64,000 bases of DNA from Amycolatopsis dendrobii (lineage in GTDB: Bacteria; Actinomycetota; Actinomycetes; Mycobacteriales; Pseudonocardiaceae). The notes under the pieces are model-generated. The model was not told where the DNA came from, did no database searches, and saw only the letters and a list, made by a program, of their open reading frames with translations. This document shows, one piece after another, positions 26,128 through 35,998 of the stretch (position 1 is its first letter; each line of letters opens with the position of its first letter). The DNA is taken from NCBI RefSeq assembly GCF_014145675.1, contig NZ_JACGZW010000002.1, positions 496,001 through 560,000 on the forward strand, written 5' to 3'. The position numbers were made by a program, and so were the translations under genes.

Positions 26128-27489
26128 TCAACCGGCCGACGCGATCCGCTCGACGGCGGCGCGGAGCCGGTCCGGCGGAAGTGCGGCGTACCCGAGCACG
26201 AGGCCCGGATATCCGGAGGAGGTATGGGAATAAGTCGACAAGGCCGGGGCGTGCACGCCCGCCGCGGCGAGTTTTTCCTGCAGCCGCACGTCGTCAGTGC
26301 CGTCCGGGAGCCGGACGACCAGGTGCAGTCCGGCGGCGATCCCGACCGGCTGCCACTGTGGAAGACGTTGGGTCAGGGCGTCGATAAGCGCGTCACGACG
26401 AGCGCGATACAGCCGTCGAGTGCGGCGCAGATGCCGGTCGTAACCGCCGGTGGCGATCAGGTGCGCGAGCGCGGCTTGCGGGAGCGGCGGACAGCCGAGG
26501 TCGTGCATTTCCTTGACCCGGGCCACGGCGTCGCGCAATCGTCGCGGCGGAATGAGCCAGCCGATCCGCAGCGCTGGTGCGAGTACTTTGCTGACGCTGC
26601 CGATGTACGCGACGTGGTCCGGTGCGAGCGCGCGCATCGCGCCCAGCGCGGGACGGTCGTAGCGATGCTCGGCGTCGTAGTCGTCTTCGAGGATCAGCCC
26701 GCCGGTTTCCGCCGCCCAGGACAGCAGCTGCCGACGGCGTTCCGGATGCAACGCGACGCCGAGCGGGAACTGGTGCGCAGCGGTCACCAGCACAACGGAA
26801 CAGTCTGAAGTGGACAGTGCATCGGCGTTGATGCCCTTGTCGTCGACCGGGATTCCGACTGGGGCGAGTCCGTGGTCGCGCAGCAGGTTCGCTTGGCCGT
26901 GGTGGCTCGGGTCTTCGACGGCGATGCGCTGGTCCGGCAAGGCGTCGGCCAGCAACGACAACGCTTCCGCGGCTCCGCTGGTGATCACGATGTCGTCCGG
27001 ATTCGTCGGCAACGCCCGGACGCGTCCGAGGTAGGCGGCCAGTTCCGCACGCAAGGCCGGATGGCCGGTCGGGTCCGGGTAGCCGAGACCGAGGTCGGGC
27101 GTCGCGTTCAGGGCTTCTCGTTCGGCGGCAAGCCATTCGGCCCGGGGGAACGCCGACAACGCGGGCAGTCCGGGACGCAGATCGAACTCCCAGGTCGGCT
27201 TTTTCGCCGCACTGACCCGGGGATTCGGCGCAGCACCGTCGATCGGCGCGACGCGAGTGCCCGACCCGTGCTTGCTCAGCAGGTAGCCCTCTGCGGTGAG
27301 TTGCTCGTACAAGGCGGTGACGGTGCCGCGAGCGACGCCGAGCTGACGCGCGAGATCGCGGCTCGATGGCAGTCGGGTGCCGACCGCCAGCCGTCCGGTG
27401 CGGATCGCGTCGCGCAACGCGGCTTCGACGGAGCGGCCCCGGCGTCCTCCGGTGGCGGCGGGCAGGAGCAACTCGCGGATGGTTTCCAC
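26128..27489 (-). CDS. MocR family regulator (GntR helix-turn-helix fused to aminotransferase)
   Basis: A 453-residue protein. Residues about 10-80 form a winged helix (GRSVEAALRDAIRTGRLAVGTRLPSSRDLARQLGVARGTVTALYEQLTAEGYL). The rest is a fold-type I aminotransferase domain with VITSGAAEALSLLADAL, DDYDAEHRYD and the PLP lysine in YIGSVSKVLAPALRIGW. MocR proteins use PLP as cofactor or ligand to control vitamin B6, GABA or transport genes. Start uncertain among close GTG codons (27489, 27495). Divergent from an EamA exporter with operator-like repeats between, so it likely controls that gene. Confidence 0.9.
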   Translation of the reverse strand: METIRELLLPAATGGRRGRSVEAALRDAIRTGRLAVGTRLPSSRDLARQLGVARGTVTALYEQLTAEGYLLSKHGSGTRVAPIDGAAPNPRVSAAKKPTWEFDLRPGLPALSAFPRAEWLAAEREALNATPDLGLGYPDPTGHPALRAELAAYLGRVRALPTNPDDIVITSGAAEALSLLADALPDQRIAVEDPSHHGQANLLRDHGLAPVGIPVDDKGINADALSTSDCSVVLVTAAHQFPLGVALHPERRRQLLSWAAETGGLILEDDYDAEHRYDRPALGAMRALAPDHVAYIGSVSKVLAPALRIGWLIPPRRLRDAVARVKEMHDLGCPPLPQAALAHLIATGGYDRHLRRTRRLYRARRDALIDALTQRLPQWQPVGIAAGLHLVVRLPDGTDDVRLQEKLAAAGVHAPALSTYSHTSSGYPGLVLGYAALPPDRLRAAVERIASAG

Positions 27490-27510
27490 GGGCACGACAG
27501 TACGGCGAAG

Positions 27511-27557
27511 TGGTCCAATTAGACCAGGGTGGAGTGGTCCTTCTGAATAGACCACTC
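27511..27557. promoter_or_regulatory. MocR-type operator cluster
   Basis: Four half-sites lie in the 88-bp divergent gap: TGGTC-caatta-GACCA (27511-27526) and GAGTGGTC with GACCACTC ten bases apart (27532-27557). The second arm read in reverse is AGTGGTCTA, which fits the AAAGTGGW-CTA box described for PdxR-type MocR regulators. It probably covers the promoters of both the regulator and the EamA gene. Confidence 0.65.
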
Positions 27558-27577
27558 GCCGCTGAAGACTGAGCGGC

Positions 27578-28477
27578 GTGAAACGGTCGATGGTGCTTTC
27601 AGGGGTGGCCGGCGCGGTGCTGGTCGGCGGATCGGTGCCGGTCACCGGCATGCTGGACGGATATCCGGTGATCACCGGGCAGGCGTTGCGGTACGCGCTC
27701 GGCGGCCTTCTGCTGCTGGGCTGGGCGAAGGTCACGCGCAGTCCGCTGCCGCGGCCGAAACTGGGCGATCTGCCGACCCTGCTCGGCCTCGCCGCGACCG
27801 GGATGATCGGATTCCAGGCCTGTCTGCTGCTGGCGCAGCGCTACGCGGAACCCAGTGCGGTAGCGGCGTTTCTGGGGGCCAGTCCGCTCGTGCTCGCGTT
27901 GCTCGCCCCGCTGCTCGACGGTCGCCGTCCGTCCGCTGCTCCGGTTCTCGGATCGGTGCTCGCCGGGCTCGGCATCGTGGTGCTGTCCGGCGGCGGATCC
28001 GCTTCCGCGCCAGGACTGCTGCTGGCTGCGCTGGCGATGTTGTGCGAGGCGTCGTTCACCCTGCTCGCGGTGGGATTGCTGCGCCGGCTCGGGCCGTTGG
28101 CGACCTCGACGTGGGGCTGTTTCACGGCTGCGGCAAGCGGTTCCGTGGTCGGGACGGTGGTCGATCCGGCGGGAGCCTGGCGGTGGCCGGACGCGCGCGA
28201 ACTCGTCGCGTTGCTGTTGCTGGCGGTCGTGGTGACCGCAGTGGCTTTCGTGCTCTGGTACAGCTGTGTCGTCGACTTGGGCGCGGACCGGGCGGGCGTG
28301 TTGATCGGGCTGATGCCGGTATCCGGACTGGCGGTCGCGGTGTTGATTGGTGCGCAGCAGTTCGAGCTGAAGGATCTGGCCGGCGTCACCCTGGTCGCCG
28401 CGGGAGTCGCATGTGGACTGTGGAAACGCGAAGCGGCTCGCCCGGAATTGTCCGAACGAGCCACTGCGACCGGCTGA
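27578..28477 (+). CDS. EamA/DMT family exporter
   Basis: A 299-residue protein with about ten membrane helices in two EamA repeats: the first ends ...ASPLVLALLAPLLDGRRPSAAPVLGSVLAGLGIVVL, the second ...VLIGLMPVSGLAVAVLIGAQQFELKDLAGVTLVAAGVACGL. These transporters export small metabolites or amino acids. Divergent pairing with a MocR regulator is common for such exporters and suggests control by an amine or vitamin B6-linked signal. GTG start. Ends 3 bp from the fumarase stop. Confidence 0.88.
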   Translation: MKRSMVLSGVAGAVLVGGSVPVTGMLDGYPVITGQALRYALGGLLLLGWAKVTRSPLPRPKLGDLPTLLGLAATGMIGFQACLLLAQRYAEPSAVAAFLGASPLVLALLAPLLDGRRPSAAPVLGSVLAGLGIVVLSGGGSASAPGLLLAALAMLCEASFTLLAVGLLRRLGPLATSTWGCFTAAASGSVVGTVVDPAGAWRWPDARELVALLLLAVVVTAVAFVLWYSCVVDLGADRAGVLIGLMPVSGLAVAVLIGAQQFELKDLAGVTLVAAGVACGLWKREAARPELSERATATG

Positions 28478-28480
28478 ACG

Positions 28481-29878
28481 CTACTTGCCGCCGCGCGCCA
28501 TCCGCAGCACGTCGAGTGCCTCGTCCAGCTGCGCTTCGGTGAGCTTGCCGTCGCGGACGTACCCGCGCTCCAGCACGACCTCGCGAATCGTCTTGAGCTC
28601 CTTGAGCGCCTGCTTCGCCACCGCGGCCGCTTTCTCGTAGCCGATGTACTTGTTGAGCGGCGTGACGATCGACGGCGACCCCTCGGCGTACTGCCGCGCG
28701 CGCTCGACGTTCGCGGTGACCCCGGCGAACACCTTGTCCGCCAGCAACCGCGAGACAGCAGCGAGCAGCCGCGCCGACTCGAGGACGTTGCGCGCGATGA
28801 CCGGCAGGTTCACGTTGAGCTGGAAGTTGCCCGCCGCGCCGGCGAACGCGACCGCCGCGTCGTTGCCGACGACCTGCGCGACGACCTGCAGCGTCGCCTC
28901 CGGGATGACCGGGTTGACCTTGCCCGGCATGATCGACGAACCCGGCTGCAGGTCCGGCAAAGCCAGCTCGGCCAAGCCGGTGCGCGGGCCGGAACCCAGC
29001 CACCGTAGGTCGTTCGCGATCTTGTTCAGCGACACCGCGACCGTACGCAAGTGCCCGGACGTCTCGACCACGCTGTCCTGCGTCGCCTGCGCCTCGAAGT
29101 GGTTGCGTGCCTCGGTGAGCGGCAACCCGGTGATCTGCGCCAATTCGGCCGAGACGGCCGCGCCGAAGCCGTCGGGCGCGTTCAACCCGGAGCCGACCGC
29201 GGTGCCGCCGATCGGCAGTTCGCCCAGCCTCGGCAGGCCAGATTGCAGCCGCTCGATGCCGAACCGGATCTGGGCGGCCCACGCGCCCGCCTCCTGGCCG
29301 AGCGTGATCGGCACGGCGTCCATCAGGTGCGTGCGGCCGGACTTGACGACGTCCTGCCACTCCTCGGCGCGCGCCTCGATCGCGCCGGCGAGGTGCTCCA
29401 GCGCCGGGATGACGTCGGTGAGGACGGCCTCGGTGGCGGCGACGTGGATCGTGGTCGGGAAGGTGTCGTTCGACGACTGCGACGCGTTGACGTGGTCGTT
29501 CGGGTGCACATCGCGGCCGAGCGCGCGAGTGGCCAGCGTCGCGATGACCTCGTTCGCGTTCATGTTGGACGACGTGCCCGAGCCGGTCTGGAAGACGTCG
29601 ATCGGGAAGTGCGCGTCGTGCTTGCCCTCGGCGACCTCGTCCGCGGCCTTCGCGATCGCGTCGGCGACGTCGGCGTCCAGGACGCCGAGGCGCGCGTTCA
29701 CGCGGGCGGCGGCGGCCTTCAACAGGCCCAGCGCGCGGATCTGGGCGCGCTCGAGACCGCGGCCGGAGATGGGGAAGTTCTCGACGGCACGCTGGGTCTG
29801 CGCGCGGTAGAGCGCGTCGACCGGGACGCGGACCTCACCCATCGTGTCGTGTTCGATCCGGTATTCCTGTTCAGCCAT
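28481..29878 (-). CDS. fumC: Class II fumarate hydratase
   Basis: A 465-residue enzyme from the ATG at 29878. Class II marks: [53 protein letters not shown], and the loop [16 protein letters not shown] holding the catalytic serine. Converts fumarate to L-malate in the TCA cycle as a cytosolic tetramer; oxygen-stable, no iron-sulfur cluster. Gene position upstream of glpX matches Rv1098c-Rv1099c, though two genes are inserted here. Confidence 0.95.
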   Translation of the reverse strand: MAEQEYRIEHDTMGEVRVPVDALYRAQTQRAVENFPISGRGLERAQIRALGLLKAAAARVNARLGVLDADVADAIAKAADEVAEGKHDAHFPIDVFQTGSGTSSNMNANEVIATLATRALGRDVHPNDHVNASQSSNDTFPTTIHVAATEAVLTDVIPALEHLAGAIEARAEEWQDVVKSGRTHLMDAVPITLGQEAGAWAAQIRFGIERLQSGLPRLGELPIGGTAVGSGLNAPDGFGAAVSAELAQITGLPLTEARNHFEAQATQDSVVETSGHLRTVAVSLNKIANDLRWLGSGPRTGLAELALPDLQPGSSIMPGKVNPVIPEATLQVVAQVVGNDAAVAFAGAAGNFQLNVNLPVIARNVLESARLLAAVSRLLADKVFAGVTANVERARQYAEGSPSIVTPLNKYIGYEKAAAVAKQALKELKTIREVVLERGYVRDGKLTEAQLDEALDVLRMARGGK

Positions 29879-29990
29879 ACCCCCGATTCTGGCCCCGTTT
29901 CGCGCAACCGGCCGGGTGTTGTCGCCCACCCCGGTACGCTCGGTTGTGTTCTCGATCACCGCCACCCACCACTGGCATGGAGCGAGCCTC

Positions 29991-30962
29991 ATGGATTACG
30001 ACCTCGTCGTCATCGGAGCCGGTCCCACCGGCCTCTTCGCCGCCTACTACGCGGGATTCCGCGGCCTGTCGATGGCCGTAGTCGATTCGCTGCCCGAACC
30101 GGGCGGCCAGGTCACCGCGATGTATCCGGAGAAGATGATCTACGACGTCGGCGGGTTCCCCGCGGTCCGCGGCCGGGATCTCGTGCAGGGACTGGTGGAC
30201 CAGGCCGCGCCGTGGAAGCCGGACTACCTGCTCGGCCGCAAGGCGGAGAAGCTGGAGAGCGTCGACGGCGGTCTCGAACTGACCCTCGACGGCGGCGACG
30301 TCCTGCGCGCGGGCGCGGTCCTGATCACGGCGGGAATCGGCGAGTTCACGCCCCGTCCGCTGCCTGCCGGAGACGGCTGGCTAGGCCGCGGGATGGTCCA
30401 TTTCGTCCCGACACTCGCTGCCCACGCCGGACAGCACGTCGTCGTGGTCGGCGGCGGGGATTCGGCGTTCGACTGGTGCCTGGCGCTGCATCCGGTCGCG
30501 GCGAGCGTGACGCTCGTGCACCGCCGCGCGAAGTTCCGGGCCGCGGAATCGATCGTGCGGCAGGTGCGGGAGCTGGGCGTGCGGCTGGTCACGGACGCTG
30601 AGGTGGCCCGGTTTGTCGAAGCCCCGGACGGTTCGCTGGCTGCGGTCGACGTGACGGTGAAGGGCGGCGCGGACGAGCAGCTGCGCGCGGACGCTGTGGT
30701 CGCGGCGTTGGGGTTCACCGCGGATTTGGGGCCGATCGAAAGCTGGGGACTGGAAATCGATCACCGCGCGATTGCGGTGGACTCGACGATGGCGACGGCC
30801 CGGCCCCGCGTTTACGCGGCGGGCGACGTGGCGGCGTATCCGGGGAAGGTGAAGCTGATCGCGACGGGATTCGGGGAGGCGGCTACGGCGGTGAACAATA
30901 TCGCGGTGGCGTTGAATCCCGAGGCGCATTTGTTCCCCGGGCATTCGAGCAACGTCGAGTGA
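29991..30962 (+). CDS. Ferredoxin-NADP reductase, thioredoxin-reductase-like (type 2)
   Basis: A 323-residue flavoprotein. FAD-binding [22 protein letters not shown] at the N-terminus, [20 protein letters not shown] in the first domain, then the NADP domain with [18 protein letters not shown] and HRRAKFRA, and [30 protein letters not shown] at the end. The redox CxxC of thioredoxin reductase is absent, which places it in the YumC/TrxR-like ferredoxin-NADP reductase group. It probably moves electrons between NADPH and ferredoxin. Divergent from fumarase. Confidence 0.87.
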   Translation: MDYDLVVIGAGPTGLFAAYYAGFRGLSMAVVDSLPEPGGQVTAMYPEKMIYDVGGFPAVRGRDLVQGLVDQAAPWKPDYLLGRKAEKLESVDGGLELTLDGGDVLRAGAVLITAGIGEFTPRPLPAGDGWLGRGMVHFVPTLAAHAGQHVVVVGGGDSAFDWCLALHPVAASVTLVHRRAKFRAAESIVRQVRELGVRLVTDAEVARFVEAPDGSLAAVDVTVKGGADEQLRADAVVAALGFTADLGPIESWGLEIDHRAIAVDSTMATARPRVYAAGDVAAYPGKVKLIATGFGEAATAVNNIAVALNPEAHLFPGHSSNVE

Positions 30963-30963
30963 A

Positions 30964-31716
30964 TCAGCCGGTTTTCTCCGCGAGCCAAGGCTGATACGCC
31001 ACCGCCGAGGTCGCGATCGACGGAGCCGATCCGCACGTCGACGAGCGGTTGCCCGGGCGGCTGACCATGCCGGCCAGCAGCCACCGGTCGCCGTCGCGGA
31101 TCAGTTCCGGACCGCCGGAATCGCCGTAGCACGAACCGGATCCGCCGGGGCTTTCCGTGCACAGCTCGGAGGTTCCGTCGAACGTCGCCGGGCATTTCGC
31201 GCCCGGCACCAGGTGTGTGTCGAGCTGGCGCAGCGTCTTCGAGACCGGGCCGCAGTTCGGCGTCGCGCACGTCTGGCCCCAGCCGATCACCCGGACCGCC
31301 GTGCCCGGCGACGCCGAACCGCCGATCGCGATCGGCGCGGCCTTCACCGGCGCGGTCAGCCGGATCAGGCCGACGTCGCCGGTTTGCGTTTCGGCGTTGA
31401 AATGCGGGTGCAGCACGAATTCCGCCGCTTTCGGAGTTTCCCCGCCCTCGTCCGCGTCGTTGCTGCCGACGCGCAACCCGATCGTCGCCGGGTCCTTCGC
31501 GGACAGGCAGTGCGCCGCGGTGACCACCCAAGTCGGCGTGATCAGCGAGCCGCCGCAGAACAGCGCGCCGCCCGAGGTGTGCAGGGACACCGCGAACGGG
31601 TACGGCTGGTCCGCATCGGTCCCGCCGACGATCGAAGAGCCCGCCGAAGCGGTGCCCGCGCTGAGCACGACTCCGGTGAGGACAGTCAGCACCAGCGCGA
31701 ACAGCCGTTTCGACAC
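30964..31716 (-). CDS. Secreted trypsin-like serine protease (S1)
   Basis: A 250-residue preproenzyme. Signal peptide to about residue 25, then a very short pro-part and the mature start IVGGTDADQPYPF at residue 29. Catalytic His69 in VTAAHC, Asp114 in TGDVGLIRL, Ser200 in GSCYGDSGGP. Six or more cysteines allow the usual disulfides. Mature size fits Streptomyces trypsin-type proteases. A Ser (TSELC) rather than Asp appears near the base of the S1 pocket, so substrate preference cannot be called with confidence. Ends 2 bp from the reductase gene, tail to tail. Confidence 0.9.
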   Translation of the reverse strand: MSKRLFALVLTVLTGVVLSAGTASAGSSIVGGTDADQPYPFAVSLHTSGGALFCGGSLITPTWVVTAAHCLSAKDPATIGLRVGSNDADEGGETPKAAEFVLHPHFNAETQTGDVGLIRLTAPVKAAPIAIGGSASPGTAVRVIGWGQTCATPNCGPVSKTLRQLDTHLVPGAKCPATFDGTSELCTESPGGSGSCYGDSGGPELIRDGDRWLLAGMVSRPGNRSSTCGSAPSIATSAVAYQPWLAEKTG

Positions 31717-31735
31717 CGGGGAACTCCTTGGCAGA

Positions 31736-32794
31736 TCAGGGCAGCGGAGGCACCGCGCGCTCGTCCTCGTCGAGGTCGAGGTTGCCGTCGAAGTTGACGG
31801 ACGAGTACGCCCGCAGCTTCTCGAGCCGGTGGTAGCCGTCGATCATTCTGACCGTCCCCGACTTGGACCGCATGACGATCGACTGCGTCGTCGCGCCGCC
31901 CGCCCGATAGTGGACGCCGCGCAGCAGGTCGCCGTCGGTGACGCCGGTCGCGCAGAAGAACACGTTGTCGCCGGTGACCAGGTCGTCGTTGAGCAGGATC
32001 CGGTCAAGGTCGTGGCCCGCGGCGAGCGCCTTCTCGCGCTCCGCGTCGTCCTTCGGCCACAGCCTGCCCTGCAGTTCGCCGCCGAGGCACTTCATCGCGC
32101 ACGCGGCGATGATGCCCTCGGGCGTGCCGCCGATGCCGAGCAGCATGTCGACGCCGGTGGTCGGCCGGGCCGCGGCGATCGCGCCGGCGACGTCGCCGTC
32201 CGAAATGAACCGGATCCGGGCTCCCGCCTCGCGGACCTCTTTGACCAGCTGTTCATGCCGCGGCCGGTCGAGGATGCAGACCGTCACGTCGCTGACGCTG
32301 GAGTTCTTCGCCTTCGCCACCCGCCGGATGTTCTCCGCGACCGGGGCGGAGATGTCCACCTTGCCCGCCGCGTCCGGGCCGACGGCCAGCTTCTCCATGT
32401 AGAACACCGCGGACGGGTCGAACATCGCGCCGCGCTCGGCGACCGCGAGCACGGCCAGCGCGTTCGGCATGCCCTTCGCCATGAGCGTGGTGCCGTCGAC
32501 CGGGTCGACCGCGACGTCGCAGTCCGGGCCGTCGCCGTTGCCGACCTCTTCGCCGTTGAACAGCATCGGCGCTTCGTCCTTCTCGCCCTCGCCGATGACG
32601 ACGACGCCGCGCATCGAGACGGTGGAGACGAGCTGGCGCATCGCGTCGACGGCCGCCCCGTCGCCGCCGATCTTGTCGCCTCGGCCGACCCAGCGGCCGG
32701 CGGCCATCGCGGCTGCCTCGGTCACCCGCACCAGTTCCATGGCGAGGTTGCGATCAGGCGCTTCGCGTCGGCTGCGGTCACTGGCGGTGGTCAT
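31736..32794 (-). CDS. glpX: Class II fructose-1,6-bisphosphatase
   Basis: A 352-residue enzyme from the ATG at 32794, chosen for GGGAGG 6 nt upstream. GlpX marks: [60 protein letters not shown] (the metal-binding DPxDGT core), and [22 protein letters not shown]. Hydrolyses fructose-1,6-bisphosphate for gluconeogenesis in the cytosol; in mycobacteria GlpX is the main such enzyme. Confidence 0.95.
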   Translation of the reverse strand: MTTASDRSRREAPDRNLAMELVRVTEAAAMAAGRWVGRGDKIGGDGAAVDAMRQLVSTVSMRGVVVIGEGEKDEAPMLFNGEEVGNGDGPDCDVAVDPVDGTTLMAKGMPNALAVLAVAERGAMFDPSAVFYMEKLAVGPDAAGKVDISAPVAENIRRVAKAKNSSVSDVTVCILDRPRHEQLVKEVREAGARIRFISDGDVAGAIAAARPTTGVDMLLGIGGTPEGIIAACAMKCLGGELQGRLWPKDDAEREKALAAGHDLDRILLNDDLVTGDNVFFCATGVTDGDLLRGVHYRAGGATTQSIVMRSKSGTVRMIDGYHRLEKLRAYSSVNFDGNLDLDEDERAVPPLP

Positions 32795-32883
32795 GGTGGC
32801 CTCCCGGAACACGGTTCGTCAGCGGGTGCCCAGTCTGTCAGATCCCGGAACCACCTGACCGATTCAGCCACGCATGGTGCACG

Positions 32884-33105
32884 TCACTCTGCGTCGTCGG
32901 TCTCCACCGAGGCCAGCGCGGCCTCGATCCGCTCGCGGGCGCCTTCCAGATGCCGTTCGCACACCTTGGCGAGCTGCTCGCCCTTCTCCCAGAGCTCAAG
33001 CGACTGCTCCAGGGAAAGCCCGCCGGCTTCCAGTTCCTTCACGACCTCGACGAGCTGATCGCGGGCTTGCTCGTAACCGAGTCCGGCGGTGTCTGCTTCG
33101 CTCAC
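32884..33105 (-). CDS. xseB: Exodeoxyribonuclease VII small subunit
   Basis: A 73-residue helical protein with the XseB pattern [51 protein letters not shown]. It binds the XseA large subunit to form the nuclease that trims single-stranded DNA. GTG start. Unusually, it is separated from xseA by about 850 bp holding two other frames, whereas the two are normally adjacent. Confidence 0.95.
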   Translation of the reverse strand: MSEADTAGLGYEQARDQLVEVVKELEAGGLSLEQSLELWEKGEQLAKVCERHLEGARERIEAALASVETDDAE

Positions 33106-33175
33106 GTTCTCCGACCTTGTGGTGCACGGGGCTGTCGGCGCAGACTACCGCGTTCGGCCGACATTCCGGGGAGGG

Positions 33176-33409
33176 TCAGTTTCCGAGACTCAGCTGCCAG
33201 CCGTTGCGCTTGGCGTCATCCGCGTCCTTCCACATCGTGGCGCGGTGGTCGTTGCCGAAATGCACGCCGTAACGCTCGGCGCTGGGGACATCGGTGAATT
33301 CGAAGGTGAAGGTCCGCACCCAGACGCCGTCGACGATGTCGGACGCACCTCCGCTGCGATGCAAAGCTGTGGTGGCTACGACTCGGCCAGTCTCGTCTAC
33401 GAGGGTCAC
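33176..33409 (-). pseudogene. C-terminal fragment of a small secreted-type protein, probably truncated
   Basis: A 77-residue open frame beginning VTLVDETGRVVATTAL and ending AERYGVHFGNDHRATMWKDADDAKRNGWQLSLGN. The alternating strands and the GW-x-SL end resemble the C-terminal part of small actinobacterial lipoproteins or membrane-anchored proteins, which normally have an N-terminal anchor and linker. The frame continues upstream as SATSSGEGAQ but reaches a stop without a start codon or signal peptide. I therefore read it as a broken remnant; a short expressed protein from the GTG cannot be excluded. Confidence 0.45.
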
Positions 33410-33564
33410 CTGCGCGCCTTCGCCGGAACTGGTTGCGGATCTGTGCCCGGGTCGGCTGTCATCGTCCTGTCCCGCTCTCTTCGTCGTGAATGAGCGAATA
33501 GACGTGTTGATCAGTCAGGCTGTTACATCGGGTGACCTGCCGCTGGATCCCGATCGAGCAGCCG

Positions 33565-33954
33565 CTAACGAGGTGAACGCGCTCGCCGCGGGCAAGCGAC
33601 CACCGCGCTGGCCATCGCATGGTCGTATCCGACGAAAGCCAGTGCGAACTCCTGCCCGTCACCGTCCGCGATGGCGTCCTCGAGGTTTTCCTGCGCGCTC
33701 GCCACGCGTCGCCGATGCCCGGTCCCTTCGGCGAACCACCACCGGACGCCGACGTGCTCGGACGTCGCCTCGGACAGTCGCCTGAGCTGCGGTGCCAGCC
33801 CGCGCCTGGCCGCGGTACCGCAGCCGGCGAGCAGGGCTGTCCAGCATTCGTCGGCGGCCCGGTCGGTGACCAGGGCCTGCCGCAGCAGGAGACCGGCGTT
33901 GAGCCGAGCGGCGGCGTCCACCGTGAGCGGGAGGAACGCCGGGGCCCGGTGCAT
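33565..33954 (-). CDS. Hypothetical protein translationally coupled to xseA
   Basis: A 129-residue protein whose ATG overlaps the xseA stop as TGATG. Mostly helical: FLPLTVDAAARLNAGLLLRQALVTDRAADECWTALLAGCG, then EHVGVRWWFAEGTGHRRRVASAQENLEDAIADGDGQEFALAFVGYDHAMASAVVAC. No signal peptide or membrane helix. I do not recognise a family. Coupling to XseA suggests co-production with the nuclease. The coding frame is real rather than a shadow, since no other gene covers this stretch and its composition is protein-like. Confidence 0.6.
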   Translation of the reverse strand: MHRAPAFLPLTVDAAARLNAGLLLRQALVTDRAADECWTALLAGCGTAARRGLAPQLRRLSEATSEHVGVRWWFAEGTGHRRRVASAQENLEDAIADGDGQEFALAFVGYDHAMASAVVACPRRARSPR

Positions 33955-35219
33955 CACGGCCGGTCTCCTTCCGGTGCGGGCGTCGTCGGCTCGACGGACT
34001 CGGCCACCGCGTGGACCGCCCCGTCGGCGACCCGTACGCGCAACTGCGCTCCGTCCTCGATCTGGGAGACGGAGCGGAGCACGTGGAGGTTGCCTGCGGA
34101 ATCCGTGAACTGGACGACGGCGTATCCGCGCTCCATCGTGGCCGCCGGGCCGAGCGCGGCCAGCTTGCCCCGCGCGTTCGCGACTTCGGCCTGATCCTTG
34201 GCGAGCAGGCTGAGCATCGCGCGACGGCCGCGTTCGCGGTGCATCTCGACGTCGCTGAGGCGGCGTTCGATCGGGCCCAGCGGATCGGCGAGCGACGGAC
34301 GGCTGCGCAGCTGGGTCAGCAGCCGCGTCTCCCGGTCGACCCAGCCGTGCAGCGCGCGACGGCCGCGGTCGCGCATCTGCCGCACCCGCGCGGTCTCCTC
34401 GCGGACGTCCGGCACGATGCGCTTGCTCGCGTCGGTCGGAGTGGAGCAGCGCAGGTCGGCGACGTGGTCGAGCAGCGGAGTGTCCGGCTCGTGCCCGATC
34501 GCGCTGACGATCGGCGTGCCCGCGGCCGCGACCGCCCGGCACAGCGCTTCGTCGGAGAACGGCAGCAGGTCCTCGACGCTGCCGCCGCCGCGGGCGATGA
34601 CGATCACGTCGACGTCCGGGTCTTTGTCCAAAATGGACAGTGCGCGAAGGATTTGCGGGACCGCCTGCGAACCCTGCACGGCGGTGTTCAGCACCTTGAA
34701 CAACACGTGCGGCCAGCGTGCTTGCGCGTTCGCCAGCACGTCCCGCTCAGCCGCCGACGCGCGTCCGGTGATCAGTCCGATTCCCTTGGGCAGAAAGGGA
34801 ATCGGCCGCTTCCGTTCGCGGGCGAACATGCCTTCGGCGGCCAGCAGCTTGCGCAGCCGTTCGATCCGCGCGAGCAGTTCGCCGATGCCGACCGCGCGGA
34901 TCTGGTCCGCGCGCAGGCTCAGCGTGCCACGGCCGAAGAAGAACGACGGCTTGGCATGGATGACTACGCGGTCGCCTTCGCGCAGCGGCGTCGGCAGTTC
35001 ACGCACCAGCCACATCGGACAGGTCACGGACATCGAGACGTCCGCGGACGGGTCGCGCAGGGTCAGGAACGCGGTCTGCGTGCCGGGCCGCGCGTTCATC
35101 TGCGTGACCTGGCCTTCGACCCAGACGTCGCCGAGCCGGTGGACCCAGTCGCCGATCTTGCGCGCGACGGTGCGGACCGGCCACGGGTTCTCCGCGCTGG
35201 TGGCGGGGTCGTTGCTCAC
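33954..35219 (-). CDS. xseA: Exodeoxyribonuclease VII large subunit
   Basis: A 421-residue protein. N-terminal OB-fold ([39 protein letters not shown]) for single-strand DNA binding, the catalytic core with [52 protein letters not shown] and [27 protein letters not shown], then a coiled-coil and a C-terminal domain that binds XseB. Start GTG overlaps the upstream stop by 4 nt (GTGA), placing it in an operon with the lipid-droplet-associated protein gene. Confidence 0.95.
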   Translation of the reverse strand: MSNDPATSAENPWPVRTVARKIGDWVHRLGDVWVEGQVTQMNARPGTQTAFLTLRDPSADVSMSVTCPMWLVRELPTPLREGDRVVIHAKPSFFFGRGTLSLRADQIRAVGIGELLARIERLRKLLAAEGMFARERKRPIPFLPKGIGLITGRASAAERDVLANAQARWPHVLFKVLNTAVQGSQAVPQILRALSILDKDPDVDVIVIARGGGSVEDLLPFSDEALCRAVAAAGTPIVSAIGHEPDTPLLDHVADLRCSTPTDASKRIVPDVREETARVRQMRDRGRRALHGWVDRETRLLTQLRSRPSLADPLGPIERRLSDVEMHRERGRRAMLSLLAKDQAEVANARGKLAALGPAATMERGYAVVQFTDSAGNLHVLRSVSQIEDGAQLRVRVADGAVHAVAESVEPTTPAPEGDRP

Positions 35220-35848
35220 TGGCCTTCCGCGGGGTCGCCCGGCTGTTCCTCCGCCTTGCGCGCGTTGCCGATCCGCCGCGCGAGCATGCCGACGAACGAC
35301 GCGCGGTCGGCGTTGGCCTTCTCGTACTCCAGCAGTTCTTCCAGCTGCGGCACGGTCAGCCGGCGCAGCCGGGCGCGCAGCTGCGGCAGGGTCAGCTCGT
35401 CGTAATTGCCGAGCCCGGCCGGGCCGGAGCTGTCGTTCTCGCCCTCGGGGTGCTCCTCGGCGAGCGCACGGGTCTCCTCGACCCACGGATCGTCGATGGT
35501 TTCCGCGGCGAGGTCCGGTGGTTGCGTCCGGTGGCCGTTGGTACGCGGCTCGGGCAGGTCGTCGACCGGTACGAGCGTGGGCCGGGACGGGGCGAACTCG
35601 GGTTCGGCGTCCTCGTCGAACGTGGCCCAGCTGGGCGTGTCTTCGACCGGGCGCAGCATCGACAGCGCGTCGTCGCCCTTGATGGCCAGCTCGGTGACCT
35701 GCTGCTGGACGCGCATGGACAGCTGCAGCACCTGGCTGACAACGGTGACCGGCAGGCCGGTGAGCTGCTTCGGGAGCTCACGAACCCGCTCGGCGGTGGT
35801 GACGGCGAGGCCCGCGGCGACCCGGAGGGGGAGCGGGAGTGGCTTCAT
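35216..35848 (-). CDS. Lipid droplet-associated protein (Rv1109c-like)
   Basis: A 210-residue protein from the ATG at 35848. N-terminal amphipathic region [58 protein letters not shown], an acidic linker, and a C-terminal helical domain [44 protein letters not shown]. Position between xseA and ispH matches Rv1109c, whose relatives are annotated as coating lipid droplets. The C-terminal domain resembles a short nucleic-acid-binding helical module. Co-transcribed with xseA (4-nt overlap). Confidence 0.8.
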   Translation of the reverse strand: MKPLPLPLRVAAGLAVTTAERVRELPKQLTGLPVTVVSQVLQLSMRVQQQVTELAIKGDDALSMLRPVEDTPSWATFDEDAEPEFAPSRPTLVPVDDLPEPRTNGHRTQPPDLAAETIDDPWVEETRALAEEHPEGENDSSGPAGLGNYDELTLPQLRARLRRLTVPQLEELLEYEKANADRASFVGMLARRIGNARKAEEQPGDPAEGQ

Positions 35849-35998
35849 GGGTCCAGCGTGCCGTATCAGGGCTGTTCTGCCCAACCGAACGGGTGGCCAG
35901 GGGCACCGGACGTGACGCCCGGCACAGCCTGAATGGCCGCCGCCATCATCCGAACGAGGACTTCAACCCCGGATCGGCACTGCCCGTACCCTGGAGGC

